A model generated the notes under the pieces. That model was not told the DNA's origin, did no database searches, and saw nothing but the letters and a program-made list of their open reading frames with translations. Below are positions 7,681 through 16,643 of a DNA stretch of 56,239 bases, piece by piece. How positions within the stretch are numbered: the stretch's first letter is position 1; the number at the start of each line of letters is the position of its first letter. Position numbers and translations under genes: made by a program. The stretch lies in NCBI GenBank assembly GCA_045124465.1, contig JBGVLV010000010.1:1-56239 (forward strand), given 5' to 3'. The stretch is from Scatosoma sp045124465. GTDB taxonomy: Bacteria; Bacillota; Clostridia; Christensenellales; Borkfalkiaceae.

Positions 7681-9558
7681 TTATTCTTCTTGGGCAGCGT
7701 TTTCCGTTACGGTAACGGTCAATTTCGCCGTTTCACCGCTTGCCTTGCCCTCGATCTCGATGACGATCGTCGCGTTTTCCGAAACAGCCAAGTCTTTAAG
7801 CTCGTTGTTTTCTATCGCCGTGCCGTTTACGGTGACGGTCGCGTTTTTATTGACGTCCGTCAAAGCAAAGCCGAGTTTTGCTCCGTTCCCGTTCGTCGTA
7901 ACGAGCTTGTATTCGTAAATACCGCGATAGGTCTTTTCGCCGTATTCGTCCACAAACGTACGCGTGATAAGCGTAATGGGGGAAGAAAGTCCCGTGAGCG
8001 TTTGCGCCGTTTTCTCGATGGTAAGAATTACCGTTTCCGTCGTTACGTCATCGTCGAAGTCGGGCGTGCCGTTATCGTTGAAATACGCCACGCCGAACGT
8101 TGCGCCGTTCGCTACGTCCGAGGCGATGGTAAGACTTAACGTTTCGCCTTCGTTCACTTTATAGATTTGACTTCCGTAAAGGATATACGCGTTTGCCGTG
8201 GAACAGGTGACGGTGTAATAGCCCGAAGTCGTCGCGATATTCGTGAGTTCGTCCGTCGCCTTGTTCCATTTTATGTTGTAATAAACGATCTCGTCTTCTA
8301 CCGTCTCGACGTCTTTTTGGATCATAGTATCGTCTGTGCCGAAGTCGATCGAATGAGGATATGATTTCGTGCCGAGTTTTACGTAATCGTAATAGTAACA
8401 GGGCGCGAGCCAAAGTTTATCCGCATATTCGACAAGCTCGTCGTCGTCCAAAGCGGGGGGATTTTTCCTTACGTACGCGCAAAGGAATTCGTAAAGCTCC
8501 TGATTGACGGGGTACATACCGTCGGCGTTGACTACGTTCTGATAGCAAAGCTTGGTCGTATCTTTTTCCGCGGTCTTTTCGCCGCCGTCGTTCATAATGA
8601 AATCGATATAATTATTGATAAGATAGTTGCCGTCCGCGTTCGTAGACATATACAGGACGAGGTTGTTTCCCTCGTACTGGATCGCGGAGAACGAATTGTC
8701 CGCAAACAGACGGGAAGGAGTGCTAGTGATCGCCGCATAAACGATCTCGCCGGGATTTTCCGCCGTACCCATACGGTAGAATCCCTTTACCGTTTTTGTT
8801 TCCTGCGTATCCAAGGTCGTAACGTTGAGCGTCGCGTTCTCGTCGAAGAATATATTACTGGAATAGGGCACTTCTACGGGCGCTTTATTCGCCGTTTCTT
8901 CGCCCGTCAGTTTTCCGACGAGTTCTTTCGCCGTCACTTTCGTTTCGATATTTTCGGGATCGGGGATCGCGTCGGCGATACGCACGAACCGTACGCGGAA
9001 CTTTTTCGCGATCGAAGAGGTGATTCCGTACGTTGCGCGCCAGTTGCTGTTATAAATCTTTTCGCTGCAATTGATACGGGAATATAAAACGTTGCGATTG
9101 GGTACGAGTTCCGCCTCGTTGCCGACGTATTTTCCGTTCTCGTCGGTGGGGATATATTGCGCGCTCGCGTCGTATTGCGTAATGACGATACCGTCGCTCT
9201 CGCTCACCGATTCCATTGTGTAGAGCGCGTATTGTCCCGCCTCATAAACACGGAAAGAATAGAAAAGTTCTTTGTTGTTGCCGGGGTGGTCTATTTCGTA
9301 ATATCCCTCTTCACATTCGTATCTGCCGAGCGCGATCTTACTGCCCGCCGCGTCGTATTTGATAAACGGCGTTCCGTCGCCGGAAAGCGGCGAGCCGTAA
9401 ACGATAGGATCGTCGTCTGCGGGGAAGATATACGTTTCGTCGCCCGTGGTAGGTTCGGGATCGAGAGGGGGATCGTCCGTGCACGCCGTCGCGAACGCGA
9501 GGGCACAGGTCGCGCAAAGCGCGGTGATGAGGAAACCTAATCTCTTTATCTTTTTCAT
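7681..9558 (-). CDS. Surface lipoprotein with one copy of an unrecognised W-L-x2-C-x-Y-Y domain
   Basis: A 625-residue protein with a signal peptide and lipobox FATAC (C26). Residues about 75-195 look like an all-beta module, resembling the region around 680-780 of the neighbouring TlpA lipoprotein. Residues about 255-392 form a domain ending in W-L-x2-C-x-Y-Y-Y-D that also appears twice in that neighbour. The C-terminal third is beta-rich with repeated Thr/Val strands, likely immunoglobulin-like. No catalytic residues were recognised. It is the last gene of a three-lipoprotein operon, 11 bp after the TlpA lipoprotein, and ends close to the IS element. Function unknown; membrane attachment is well supported by the lipobox. 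Confidence 0.85.
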   Translation of the reverse strand: MKKIKRLGFLITALCATCALAFATACTDDPPLDPEPTTGDETYIFPADDDPIVYGSPLSGDGTPFIKYDAAGSKIALGRYECEEGYYEIDHPGNNKELFYSFRVYEAGQYALYTMESVSESDGIVITQYDASAQYIPTDENGKYVGNEAELVPNRNVLYSRINCSEKIYNSNWRATYGITSSIAKKFRVRFVRIADAIPDPENIETKVTAKELVGKLTGEETANKAPVEVPYSSNIFFDENATLNVTTLDTQETKTVKGFYRMGTAENPGEIVYAAITSTPSRLFADNSFSAIQYEGNNLVLYMSTNADGNYLINNYIDFIMNDGGEKTAEKDTTKLCYQNVVNADGMYPVNQELYEFLCAYVRKNPPALDDDELVEYADKLWLAPCYYYDYVKLGTKSYPHSIDFGTDDTMIQKDVETVEDEIVYYNIKWNKATDELTNIATTSGYYTVTCSTANAYILYGSQIYKVNEGETLSLTIASDVANGATFGVAYFNDNGTPDFDDDVTTETVILTIEKTAQTLTGLSSPITLITRTFVDEYGEKTYRGIYEYKLVTTNGNGAKLGFALTDVNKNATVTVNGTAIENNELKDLAVSENATIVIEIEGKASGETAKLTVTVTENAAQEE

Positions 9559-9569
9559 AGCCGTCCTCC

Positions 9570-12404
9570 TTACTCCGCGTCCTTGCTTATCGTGCGTTCA
9601 TAGTAACACATAAGCTGCCACGAATTTTCCACGCCGCCGAAACCGTCGTACGTTTCCGTTATTTTGAGCAGTATATTCAAAAGCGTTTCGTCGATCTTTA
9701 CCATACCCGTTTGCTCTTGGTTCAACTTCGCGCGGAACAGGTATTTCTTCAAACGCGGCGTATAGTCCACGCCGTCCAGATAGAACGCGCGTTTGGTCAC
9801 GTCTTTCGAGTACCGATTTTCCGCCTCTTCGATGATCAGTTCGAACGAAGTTGAGGGGAACAGATAGGTCGCGCGGGTCATATCGAGATAGATATACGAG
9901 CCGAGCGAGCCGTCCGCGTTCACCGCGCGTACGTACTTATCCTCGTCGTATGCCCATTCGATAGCGGTGGGAACGTACGTTTCGCTCGTGACCTCGTTGT
10001 AGCTGTAAGTGCCTTCCGCCGCATTCGTCAGCTGCACGTATTCTTGATCGATACCTTCTACGCCGTCCACGTCTACCTTGTCGATACGCATATCGAACGA
10101 ACCGATGTCGTTAAGGAAGAACGCGAACAACATATAATACGTGCTGTCTTTTTCGAGATAAATGTAAATATCGAAATTGTCGTAGTTCGTGTTCTCGTCC
10201 GCAAGCATGTTGTTCTCGCCGTACGCGAGGAAGGTCTCGCGGTCGGGCGCGACGATCCAGCATTGCGGGTCGGTAGAGGACATCGTGCCTTCGTACTCGA
10301 CGGGTACGATGGAATAAACGTGATATACGCCCGATTCGTCGGGAATGAACTTGTGTTTAACGCCGAGCGGAACAAGCGCTACGTCGCATACGATATGGTT
10401 TTCGCCTTCCGTGATCTCGATCGCGCCGTCGTAGGTGATACCCGCCGTCGGATCGCTCATCTGCGGCGTGTTGCCGTAGTGGTCGAAGTATACGCAAAGT
10501 TCCAGCCATTCGTTTTCGTGGTATGCCTTATGGTAATCGGGGTCCGCTTTCGCGCCTTCCGAATCCTCGATCTTTACGATGAGGTCGAGCAGGTGGCGCA
10601 GATCCTTGGTCACGGGTACGTATTCGTTGTCCGAGTTCGTCGCCGCCCAAGCATAGTCTTCCACCGCGTCGGAAAGGTTCATACCGTTGTAGATGAGCAG
10701 ATCGTTATACGCAAGCTGCCAAAGATCGTATTCGTTCCAAAGCGAAGGACTCATAATGTTCGCAAACAACAGAGGACCGTCCTCCGTGCCTACGTGGTAG
10801 TACCCGTCTTGGGTATTGAACTTGACCGTCACGTAGTTTTGGTACTGCGCTTTCTTCTCGGCTTTGCCGTCATTGTCCTCGGGAACTTCGTTGTATTTCG
10901 TCGCCGCATTGCGGAAAATATCCACGCCGCCGAGCAAAGTCGGGTCGGTTTCGCTTGTCGCAACGCCGAGTTTGCTTACGATATCCGCGTCGATAGCGGC
11001 TTTGTCGCTAGTGGAAACGATACGCAGATCCCTGAGCCATACTTCGTCCTCGCCGCCCGAAAGGGAACTGTCTTTCACGTAGCTGAACGAGAGGGTATGT
11101 TTGCCCGCCTCCTCGCTCGTGAATACGTACGCGCAATAGGTCTTCCATTTATCGATCGCGCCCGAAATCTGATGAATGAGCGTACCGTCCATAAGCACGT
11201 ACAGATAGTCCGCGTCAAGCTCGGTACTGATAAGCGCGTCGAAGTACAGTATATCGCCCGCTTTCGCCTCGAAATCCACGCTGAGGATAGAGTAGGAGTT
11301 ATGCACGTCGGCGTTCGCGGCGCGGAGATATTTCTTACCGTCCGCCTCCTCGATGGTGAACGGCCAAGAATATTCGCCGTCGTCCCAGCTCGACGAGAAC
11401 CCGCCGTCTGCGTTGAGGATCTTGTTTACGTCCGAAGTGGAGGGCGCGGAAACGTTGGGTTTGACCATTTCCGTTTCTTCCGTACCCGAACTGTTACTGC
11501 CTTCGTATTCGCCTTCGCTTATGACCGTTTGCACGTAGTTTTCGCCCGTGAATTTATCGAACAGACCGATAAAGTCGCTCTTCGCCGTCATCGAACCGAC
11601 GTGCCAGTAAGAGATAACGCCGTAACGGTCGATGACGATGGATACGGGAACGGAAGATACGCCGAAACGGGTGGGCAGATTCGTTTCGCCCGCCATATCG
11701 AAAGTAAGACCGTTTTTCGACTTGAATTCCGCGACGGCGGACTGCGTGTCCGTCGTGCTGATCGCCAGTATCGCTACGTCTTCTTTGATCGCGTTGCCGT
11801 TCGAGCCTACGTCGATATAGGCGTTCTGCATGGCGGGGAACTCCGATTTACAAGGTCCGCACCAGGTCGCCCAGAAGTTGAGCAGGACCATTTTCTTTTC
11901 TTCGAGAACGCTTGCGAGATTGACCGATTTTCCGTCGCTCGTTTCCACGGTGAAGTCGTACATAACGTCGCCGAGCTGGTATTTTTTGGTCGACGGAATG
12001 GTTTCGTCCGTGATAAGTTCCGCGGACATAGCCACCGTGAGGTCGGACTTGTTCGTTTTGCTCGTTTTATAGGTGATGGACGAGTCCTGACTCCAACCCG
12101 CAGGCACGTCGGAAAGACGGACTTCGTAAACGCCGAGGTTTACGCCGTCGTCCTCCGTGAAATAGGCGTTGCCTTGCGCGCTTGTCGTTTTTTCCTTGAC
12201 GAGGTCGCCGTTGTTGTCGTACAACCCCACGACTACGTTTTTAAGCCCAAAACCGCCTTCCGATTGAACGCGGACCTTATATACGTAGTCGGTAAGCTCC
12301 TCGCTCGAACCGGCGGGATCGTCCTCGCAACCGGTCATAAGACCGATCCCCAGACACACGCACGCCGTCAAGAGGAGCAGGGCGAGTTTCTTTAACAGTT
12401 TCAT
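9570..12404 (-). CDS. Multidomain TlpA-containing surface lipoprotein
   Basis: A 944-residue lipoprotein (signal peptide, lipobox MTGC, C26). Domains in order: CnaB-like beta domain (about 38-130), TlpA/thioredoxin domain (about 140-290) with NFWATWCGPC (C182/C185) and cis-Pro in SSVPVS, a jelly-roll/carbohydrate-binding-like module (about 330-465), an unrecognised domain (about 525-645), a beta module (about 670-790), and a second copy of the unrecognised domain (about 835-937, ending W-Q-L-M-C-Y-Y). A thioredoxin domain embedded in a large surface lipoprotein is unusual. It faces the cassette encoding a membrane TlpA and polyferredoxin, so it may be a downstream thiol partner (inference). 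It is the middle gene of the operon. Confidence 0.88.
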   Translation of the reverse strand: MKLLKKLALLLLTACVCLGIGLMTGCEDDPAGSSEELTDYVYKVRVQSEGGFGLKNVVVGLYDNNGDLVKEKTTSAQGNAYFTEDDGVNLGVYEVRLSDVPAGWSQDSSITYKTSKTNKSDLTVAMSAELITDETIPSTKKYQLGDVMYDFTVETSDGKSVNLASVLEEKKMVLLNFWATWCGPCKSEFPAMQNAYIDVGSNGNAIKEDVAILAISTTDTQSAVAEFKSKNGLTFDMAGETNLPTRFGVSSVPVSIVIDRYGVISYWHVGSMTAKSDFIGLFDKFTGENYVQTVISEGEYEGSNSSGTEETEMVKPNVSAPSTSDVNKILNADGGFSSSWDDGEYSWPFTIEEADGKKYLRAANADVHNSYSILSVDFEAKAGDILYFDALISTELDADYLYVLMDGTLIHQISGAIDKWKTYCAYVFTSEEAGKHTLSFSYVKDSSLSGGEDEVWLRDLRIVSTSDKAAIDADIVSKLGVATSETDPTLLGGVDIFRNAATKYNEVPEDNDGKAEKKAQYQNYVTVKFNTQDGYYHVGTEDGPLLFANIMSPSLWNEYDLWQLAYNDLLIYNGMNLSDAVEDYAWAATNSDNEYVPVTKDLRHLLDLIVKIEDSEGAKADPDYHKAYHENEWLELCVYFDHYGNTPQMSDPTAGITYDGAIEITEGENHIVCDVALVPLGVKHKFIPDESGVYHVYSIVPVEYEGTMSSTDPQCWIVAPDRETFLAYGENNMLADENTNYDNFDIYIYLEKDSTYYMLFAFFLNDIGSFDMRIDKVDVDGVEGIDQEYVQLTNAAEGTYSYNEVTSETYVPTAIEWAYDEDKYVRAVNADGSLGSYIYLDMTRATYLFPSTSFELIIEEAENRYSKDVTKRAFYLDGVDYTPRLKKYLFRAKLNQEQTGMVKIDETLLNILLKITETYDGFGGVENSWQLMCYYERTISKDAE

Positions 12405-12437
12405 AAATGATTCAACCTTATACTGGATTTGATAAAA

Positions 12438-12794
12438 TTACGCGGCTTTTACGGTAACTTCGACCGTTCCGTAAGAGGAGGGGGTCTTTTCCGTGTCCGT
12501 GATTTCGTATTGAACGGTCATATCCGCAGACCAAACGTGAATGTCGTACTCGTCCGCGCCGTTGGTAGGCGTAAGTTCCGCCTTTCCGTCCGCGTCCGTC
12601 GTAGCCATTTTAGAGTCGCAATAGGTATCGCCTTTGCAAAGCTGAACGGTCAGGTTCTCGGCCGCCGTACCGTTTTCGTATTTAACGATAAACGCGTAGC
12701 AGTCCGCCTCATCTTTACAACCCGCGAAAGCCAACGTTGCAAAGCAAAGGATGGCCGCCGCGAACAGGGAAATGAATCTGGTAAGTTTTTTCAT
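12438..12794 (-). CDS. Small CnaB-like lipoprotein
   Basis: A 118-residue protein with a signal peptide and clear lipobox LAFAGC (C26). The mature part is a single beta domain with the pattern of CnaB-like folds (VQL-x4, then TDADGKAEL, then a tyrosine-containing strand). It resembles the N-terminal domain of the adjacent 944-residue lipoprotein, suggesting a shared origin. AAGGAG precedes the ATG. First gene of the three-lipoprotein operon. Role unknown; possibly a structural partner of the larger lipoproteins at the cell surface. Confidence 0.82.
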   Translation of the reverse strand: MKKLTRFISLFAAAILCFATLAFAGCKDEADCYAFIVKYENGTAAENLTVQLCKGDTYCDSKMATTDADGKAELTPTNGADEYDIHVWSADMTVQYEITDTEKTPSSYGTVEVTVKAA

Positions 12795-13088
12795 GATCTT
12801 GTTCTCCTTACATGAACTTAAATTTTTCCGATTTTATTCTTCCGAACGAAAGACGAATAGTGAAGTGTTTGCGCGCGTATATAATATTGTAAGCAATTTT
12901 TTACATATCCACGCGAAAAACCACTATACGCCATCGTACAGTTAAATATATTTTAACATAACCGCAAGTAAATTGCAAGTATTTTCTCGACAAAACGGGC
13001 TATAATTTTTCTTTTTTTGGCGAAAGGTATGCGATAGGGGAAAGAAATAATTTTCGGAAAGATTTTTTGGTTTTCGCGGCAAAAAGCT
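12795..13088. other. A/T-rich intergenic region upstream of the lipoprotein operon
   Basis: No gene was found here. The stretch must hold the promoter for the minus-strand lipoprotein operon. TATTAT-like boxes occur near 12880-12890, but none has a convincing -35 partner. Nothing else was recognised. Confidence 0.5.
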
Positions 13089-13117
13089 TTGACAACCAAA
13101 AAAAAATGTGATATAGT
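13089..13117 (+). promoter_or_regulatory. Sigma-A promoter of tRNA-Ser
   Basis: TTGACA (13089-13094) and TATAGT (13112-13117) with a 17-bp spacer, 35 bp before the tRNA. Confidence 0.85.
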
Positions 13118-13151
13118 AGTATAGCTTTGATAAAAAAGTACGTTGAGCCGT

Positions 13152-13242
13152 GCAGAAGTACCCAAGTGGCTCAAGGGGCTCCCCTGCTAAGGGAGTAGCA
13201 TCTTTACCGGTGGCACGAGTTCAAATCTCGTCTTCTGCGCCA
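13152..13242 (+). tRNA. tRNA-Ser (anticodon GCT)
   Basis: The acceptor stem GCAGAAG (13152-13158) pairs with CTTCTGC (13232-13238), followed by discriminator G and an encoded CCA (13240-13242). The anticodon loop reads CTGCTAA, giving GCT (serine AGC/AGU codons). A long variable arm and the GTTCAAATC T-loop are present, as required for class II tRNA-Ser. Confidence 0.97.
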
Positions 13243-13246
13243 ACGT

Positions 13247-13277
13247 AAAAACACCCCGTTTTCGGGGTGTTTTTGCG
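13247..13277 (+). terminator. Terminator of tRNA-Ser
   Basis: The stem AAAACACCCCG pairs with CGGGGTGTTTT around a TTTT loop, with a following T run, directly after the tRNA CCA. Confidence 0.92.
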
Positions 13278-13297
13278 TTATATTATGATAAGTCCCG

Positions 13298-13330
13298 CCC
13301 CGTCGGTTTTTTGCCAAACCGACGGGGTTT
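13298..13330 (+). terminator. Second strong hairpin after tRNA-Ser
   Basis: A 12-bp stem (13298-13309 with 13316-13327, core CCCCGTCGG) is followed by only a short T run. It may be a backup terminator or the 5' leader hairpin of the transporter gene. Confidence 0.55.
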
Positions 13331-13402
13331 GTATTGCGGATAGTACTATTATCGGCTTGAATCGTTATATATTATTAACGAATACAAAAACGGTAGGTCT
13401 TT

Positions 13403-14347
13403 ATGAAAGTTCCCGAAATAAAGCATAAGCGCGCGGCGGCGTATCTGGGTATGCTCGTGATACTCTTGCTTTGGGGCACGACGCCCGTGCTCAATAAAAA
13501 GATCATCTCTTCGTATTCTCCCGCTTTGATGATCGGTCTGCGCGCGACGGTCGCGGCGGCGTTCGTGGGTGCGGTCGCGGGCAAACGTTTGAAAGCGCTC
13601 GATCGTTCCTATCTCAAAACGGCGGGCGTGAGCGGCGCGGCGCTCGGTCTTGCGTACGTGGTGCAGACGGTCGGTCTGCAATACACCACTCCCGCCAAAA
13701 GCGCGTTTTTGGAAAACGTGTCCTGTATCGTCGTGCCCATCGTTCTGTTTTTCGCGACCAAAAAACGGATCTCCGTTTTCCAACTCCTGTCCGCGCTCGT
13801 CTGTCTTGCGGGCGTGGGCGTTCTGAGTTTCGACGGTAACGCGCAGGGTCTGTTTTCGTTCGGCGCGGGGGAGCTTTTGTCCTGCCTTGGCGGCGTGTTA
13901 TACGGCGTGAACATCGCGCTTATGGGCGTGTTCGGCAAGGATAAAAACGCGTTGGTATACGCGTTCGTCCAAATGCTCGCGGTTGCCGCGGCGGGGCTTT
14001 TTTACGCGTTCCTGTTCGAGGAAATGCGGTTCTCGCTCGCGCCAACCGACCTGCTGTTGCTCGTCTATCTCGGCGTTATCCCCACGGGATTGAGCTGGAT
14101 ACTCCGTTCCGTCTGTCAAAAATACGTGAACGCGGCAGTCGTCGGCGTGATCATGCCGTTTAGCGCGGTGATAACGGGCGTTACGTCCGCGCTTTGCGGC
14201 GAGGATACGTTCGGACCGTCCCTGTTTCTCGGCGGAACGCTGTGCGTGAGCGCCATCGTGCTTTCCGAGGCGGGGGAAACGTTGCGGGAAAACGGGAAAA
14301 GTATAAAAAAACAACGAAAACGACCCGTTCAGACCTTGCGTAAATGA
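13403..14347 (+). CDS. DMT-superfamily (EamA) membrane transporter
   Basis: A 314-residue protein with about ten hydrophobic helices arranged as two EamA repeats. The typical LLWGTTPV motif sits in helix 1 and a proline/glycine-rich PFSAVITG segment near the end. EamA proteins export or import small metabolites such as amino acids, nucleosides or drugs; the substrate cannot be read from sequence. GGTAGG precedes the ATG. The C-terminus is Lys/Arg-rich and probably cytoplasmic. It sits between tRNA-Ser and ppa, with no functional link seen. Confidence 0.88.
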   Translation: MKVPEIKHKRAAAYLGMLVILLLWGTTPVLNKKIISSYSPALMIGLRATVAAAFVGAVAGKRLKALDRSYLKTAGVSGAALGLAYVVQTVGLQYTTPAKSAFLENVSCIVVPIVLFFATKKRISVFQLLSALVCLAGVGVLSFDGNAQGLFSFGAGELLSCLGGVLYGVNIALMGVFGKDKNALVYAFVQMLAVAAAGLFYAFLFEEMRFSLAPTDLLLLVYLGVIPTGLSWILRSVCQKYVNAAVVGVIMPFSAVITGVTSALCGEDTFGPSLFLGGTLCVSAIVLSEAGETLRENGKSIKKQRKRPVQTLRK

Positions 14348-14401
14348 GAAAAATGTGCTAAAATATAAAAAAGAGTAAACAAAAAGAGAGGAAATAAGTT
14401 T

Positions 14402-14932
14402 ATGAACGTTTGGCACGATATCGCGCAAAAGAGGATAACCCCGAAAAAATTCGAGGCGTTTATCGAAATTCCGAGAGGCTGTAAAGCCAAATACGAGTTG
14501 GACAAGGAGAGCGGCTTGTTGCGGCTCGACCGCGTATTGTATACCTCGACGGTATACCCCGCGAACTACGGGTTTATCCCGCGCACCTTCGCGGACGACG
14601 GCGACCCGCTCGACGTGCTCGTGCTTTGCGGGGAGACCATTTATCCCGCCACGCTCGTGACCTGCTATCCCATCGGCGTGATCAAGATGATCGACGGGGG
14701 ATCGCTCGACGAGAAGATCATCGCCATTCCCTGCGGCGACCCCACGTATAACAGTTATTACGATATTCAGGAACTGCCCAAGCACGTTTTCGACGAAATG
14801 ATGCATTTCTTCGAGGTGTATAAATCTCTCGAACACAAACAGACGACGGTGAAAGAGATCTGTCACCGCGACGAGGCGATGGATATCATCGAAAAATGTA
14901 TCAAAGCGTATAAAGAGATATTCGGAAGTTAA
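14402..14932 (+). CDS. ppa: Inorganic pyrophosphatase (family I)
   Basis: Hydrolyses pyrophosphate to two phosphates in the cytoplasm, pulling biosynthetic reactions forward. At 176 residues it has the normal size for the soluble family I enzyme. Metal and substrate ligands are visible: E22, the K30-Y-E32 cluster, YPANYGFIP (52-60), the signature DGDPLDV (66-72) and the acidic pair around D98/D103 with K105. The start follows AGAGAGG. It stands alone between the transporter and a zinc-ribbon membrane protein. Confidence 0.96.
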   Translation: MNVWHDIAQKRITPKKFEAFIEIPRGCKAKYELDKESGLLRLDRVLYTSTVYPANYGFIPRTFADDGDPLDVLVLCGETIYPATLVTCYPIGVIKMIDGGSLDEKIIAIPCGDPTYNSYYDIQELPKHVFDEMMHFFEVYKSLEHKQTTVKEICHRDEAMDIIEKCIKAYKEIFGS

Positions 14933-15005
14933 GTAGGACCGCGAAAAAGGTCGGAAAAAGCAAAGAAAAAAATCCCCGATTTGTAAAAAAATCCGGGCAA
15001 GAGTA

Positions 15006-15034
15006 TTGACATCGGCGAAAAAAAGTATTATAAT
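15006..15034 (+). promoter_or_regulatory. Sigma-A promoter of the zinc-ribbon membrane protein
   Basis: TTGACA (15006-15011) and TATAAT (15029-15034) are separated by 17 bp, both perfect consensus, 33 bp before the ATG. Confidence 0.87.
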
Positions 15035-15067
15035 GGTAGTACTGTAAAAAATTATCAGGAGAATACG

Positions 15068-16570
15068 ATGAAAGCGTACGAATTGAGAAGGCGGGTGCAA
15101 ATGACCCGCGGAAAGGCGAAATTTGCGGGTATGCTCTATTTGCTTGGAGCGCTCGCTATGGCGGCGTTTGCGTGTTTGGCAATGTTCGAGATCGGCGGCG
15201 AGAAACTTTGGGTAGTCAATTTCTGGCGTCCGATCAAAGACGTGTTCAAAGCGGAAACGAGAAACTGGTTCACCTTTGCCGTTTCGGTATTGTATGGGCT
15301 TTCCATACTGATCGCGGTCGTCAACTTTTTCAGATGTCTCGCGCGGTTCAACAGACTTACGAAAAAGAGCGCGAAGAAGTCGAAGGGTTACAACAGAAGT
15401 ATGTGTGCGATGGACGAAATGGGCAAGATCTTTTCCGACTCGTTCGCCGCGCTCGTGATATTCCATTTCCTTATTTACATAATCGAACCCGTCGGCGACG
15501 TCAAGATCACCTATTTTGCGTACGCGGCGGTCGGTACGGGCTTGCTCTTGCATTTCCTTTGCGGACTTGTCGGCGGCTCGACGAGCGTGTTCAACCTCGA
15601 TAAAGACGGTAATGTGGAAGAAGAAAAACGCCCCTGCCGTTTGTTCGTATATTTCTTCCGTAACCTCGTACAGCTCGCGGCGGTCGCGGCGATCCTGTAT
15701 TTCTTTACGGAGAACTGCAACTTCAACGAAACGGTTACGACGGCGCTCAACGGACAGAACCCGTTCACGGGCGGCGTTTGGGCGATCGTACCCCTTGCGC
15801 TCGAACTTGCGATGGTGCTTTGGACGCTCGTGCTGATCAAGCACGCTACGGCGGCTACGGAATTCAACCGTTTCGGTATCGACGGGGAAGGAATGAAAAA
15901 CTTCCGTATATTCTCGCTGTTCGTCGCGTTGACGGCGGGCGGTTGGTACGTCATCGAACGTTTCGTGAATAAGTCGAACCCCTCGTGGGCGTTCGCGATC
16001 ATCGCGGGCATAGCGTTCGTAGCGTTCCTCGTGGATTGCATTTTCAAATCCAGACCCAAGGAAAAAGAAGAACCCGTCGCGGAAGAGGACGAGGAAGACG
16101 AGTTTATGCAGATGGCGAAAGACCCGTCCGCGCCCGCTCCCGTACGGCATATGCATATCTATAAACAAGTACCGGCGCCGCAGTATCCGCAACCCATGCC
16201 GATGCCGCAGCCGCCTCAGCCTCATCTCCAACCCGTTTACGTGCCGGTCTATTATCCGTTCCCCGTAAACTCGTACGCGCCCGCGCAACAACAGCCCGCG
16301 CCCGTATATCCCATGCAAAATCAGAATATAGCGGCTACGCCCGCGCCCGAATATCTCAAACCCGCGCCCTCGCCTATGGCGATCGCGGCGGAGAAAGCGG
16401 AAGAGGAGAAAGAAGAACTCGACCCCAACAAACAATGGCGCGTGAGATGTCCCCGTTGCGGCAAGGAACTGATGGTGAGAGAGGTTTCGCCCTACCATCG
16501 TTGCCCCGCTTGCGATAAGGTGTTCAAGTTGCAGAAATTCAAGACGTACGTGAACGCACCGCAGGCATAA
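15068..16570 (+). CDS. Unknown membrane protein with proline-rich linker and C-terminal zinc ribbon
   Basis: A 500-residue protein not assigned to a named family. About eight hydrophobic segments occupy residues 15-335. An acidic stretch (EEDEEDEF) follows, then a Pro/Gln/Tyr-rich linker (about 355-445), and finally a C-terminal zinc ribbon with CPRCGKE and CPACDKVF. The ribbon and linker suggest a cytoplasmic tail that binds a protein or nucleic acid. CAGGAG before the ATG sets the start. Its own consensus promoter precedes it, and proS follows after 73 bp with a large hairpin between them. Confidence 0.8.
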   Translation: MKAYELRRRVQMTRGKAKFAGMLYLLGALAMAAFACLAMFEIGGEKLWVVNFWRPIKDVFKAETRNWFTFAVSVLYGLSILIAVVNFFRCLARFNRLTKKSAKKSKGYNRSMCAMDEMGKIFSDSFAALVIFHFLIYIIEPVGDVKITYFAYAAVGTGLLLHFLCGLVGGSTSVFNLDKDGNVEEEKRPCRLFVYFFRNLVQLAAVAAILYFFTENCNFNETVTTALNGQNPFTGGVWAIVPLALELAMVLWTLVLIKHATAATEFNRFGIDGEGMKNFRIFSLFVALTAGGWYVIERFVNKSNPSWAFAIIAGIAFVAFLVDCIFKSRPKEKEEPVAEEDEEDEFMQMAKDPSAPAPVRHMHIYKQVPAPQYPQPMPMPQPPQPHLQPVYVPVYYPFPVNSYAPAQQQPAPVYPMQNQNIAATPAPEYLKPAPSPMAIAAEKAEEEKEELDPNKQWRVRCPRCGKELMVREVSPYHRCPACDKVFKLQKFKTYVNAPQA

Positions 16571-16597
16571 ATCGAAAAACGGAAAAAAGAGAAAAGC

Positions 16598-16627
16598 CGC
16601 CCCTCGGAACGAACGTTTCGGGGGGCG
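16598..16627 (+). promoter_or_regulatory. 13-bp hairpin immediately upstream of the proS ribosome-binding site
   Basis: CGCCCCTCGGAAC (16598-16610) pairs at all 13 positions, counting two G-T pairs, with 16615-16627 around a GAAC loop. There is no T run, so it is not a simple terminator. It ends about 5 nt before the GAGAGG site of proS, and could stabilise the processed mRNA end or modulate translation. Confidence 0.6.
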
Positions 16628-16643
16628 AACAGAGAGGTTTGCT

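Noticed and set aside
10044..12395. A 783-codon plus-strand frame
   Set aside because: Antisense to the TlpA lipoprotein; composition bias of the GC-skewed codons keeps it open, and it has no recognisable motif.
14970..14998. Terminator after ppa
   Set aside because: CCCCGATTT and AAATCCGGG form a stem with a mismatch and no T run, so it was not called.
13898..16498. An 866-codon minus-strand frame
   Set aside because: It crosses the transporter, ppa and the zinc-ribbon membrane protein in antisense; no start signal or domain.
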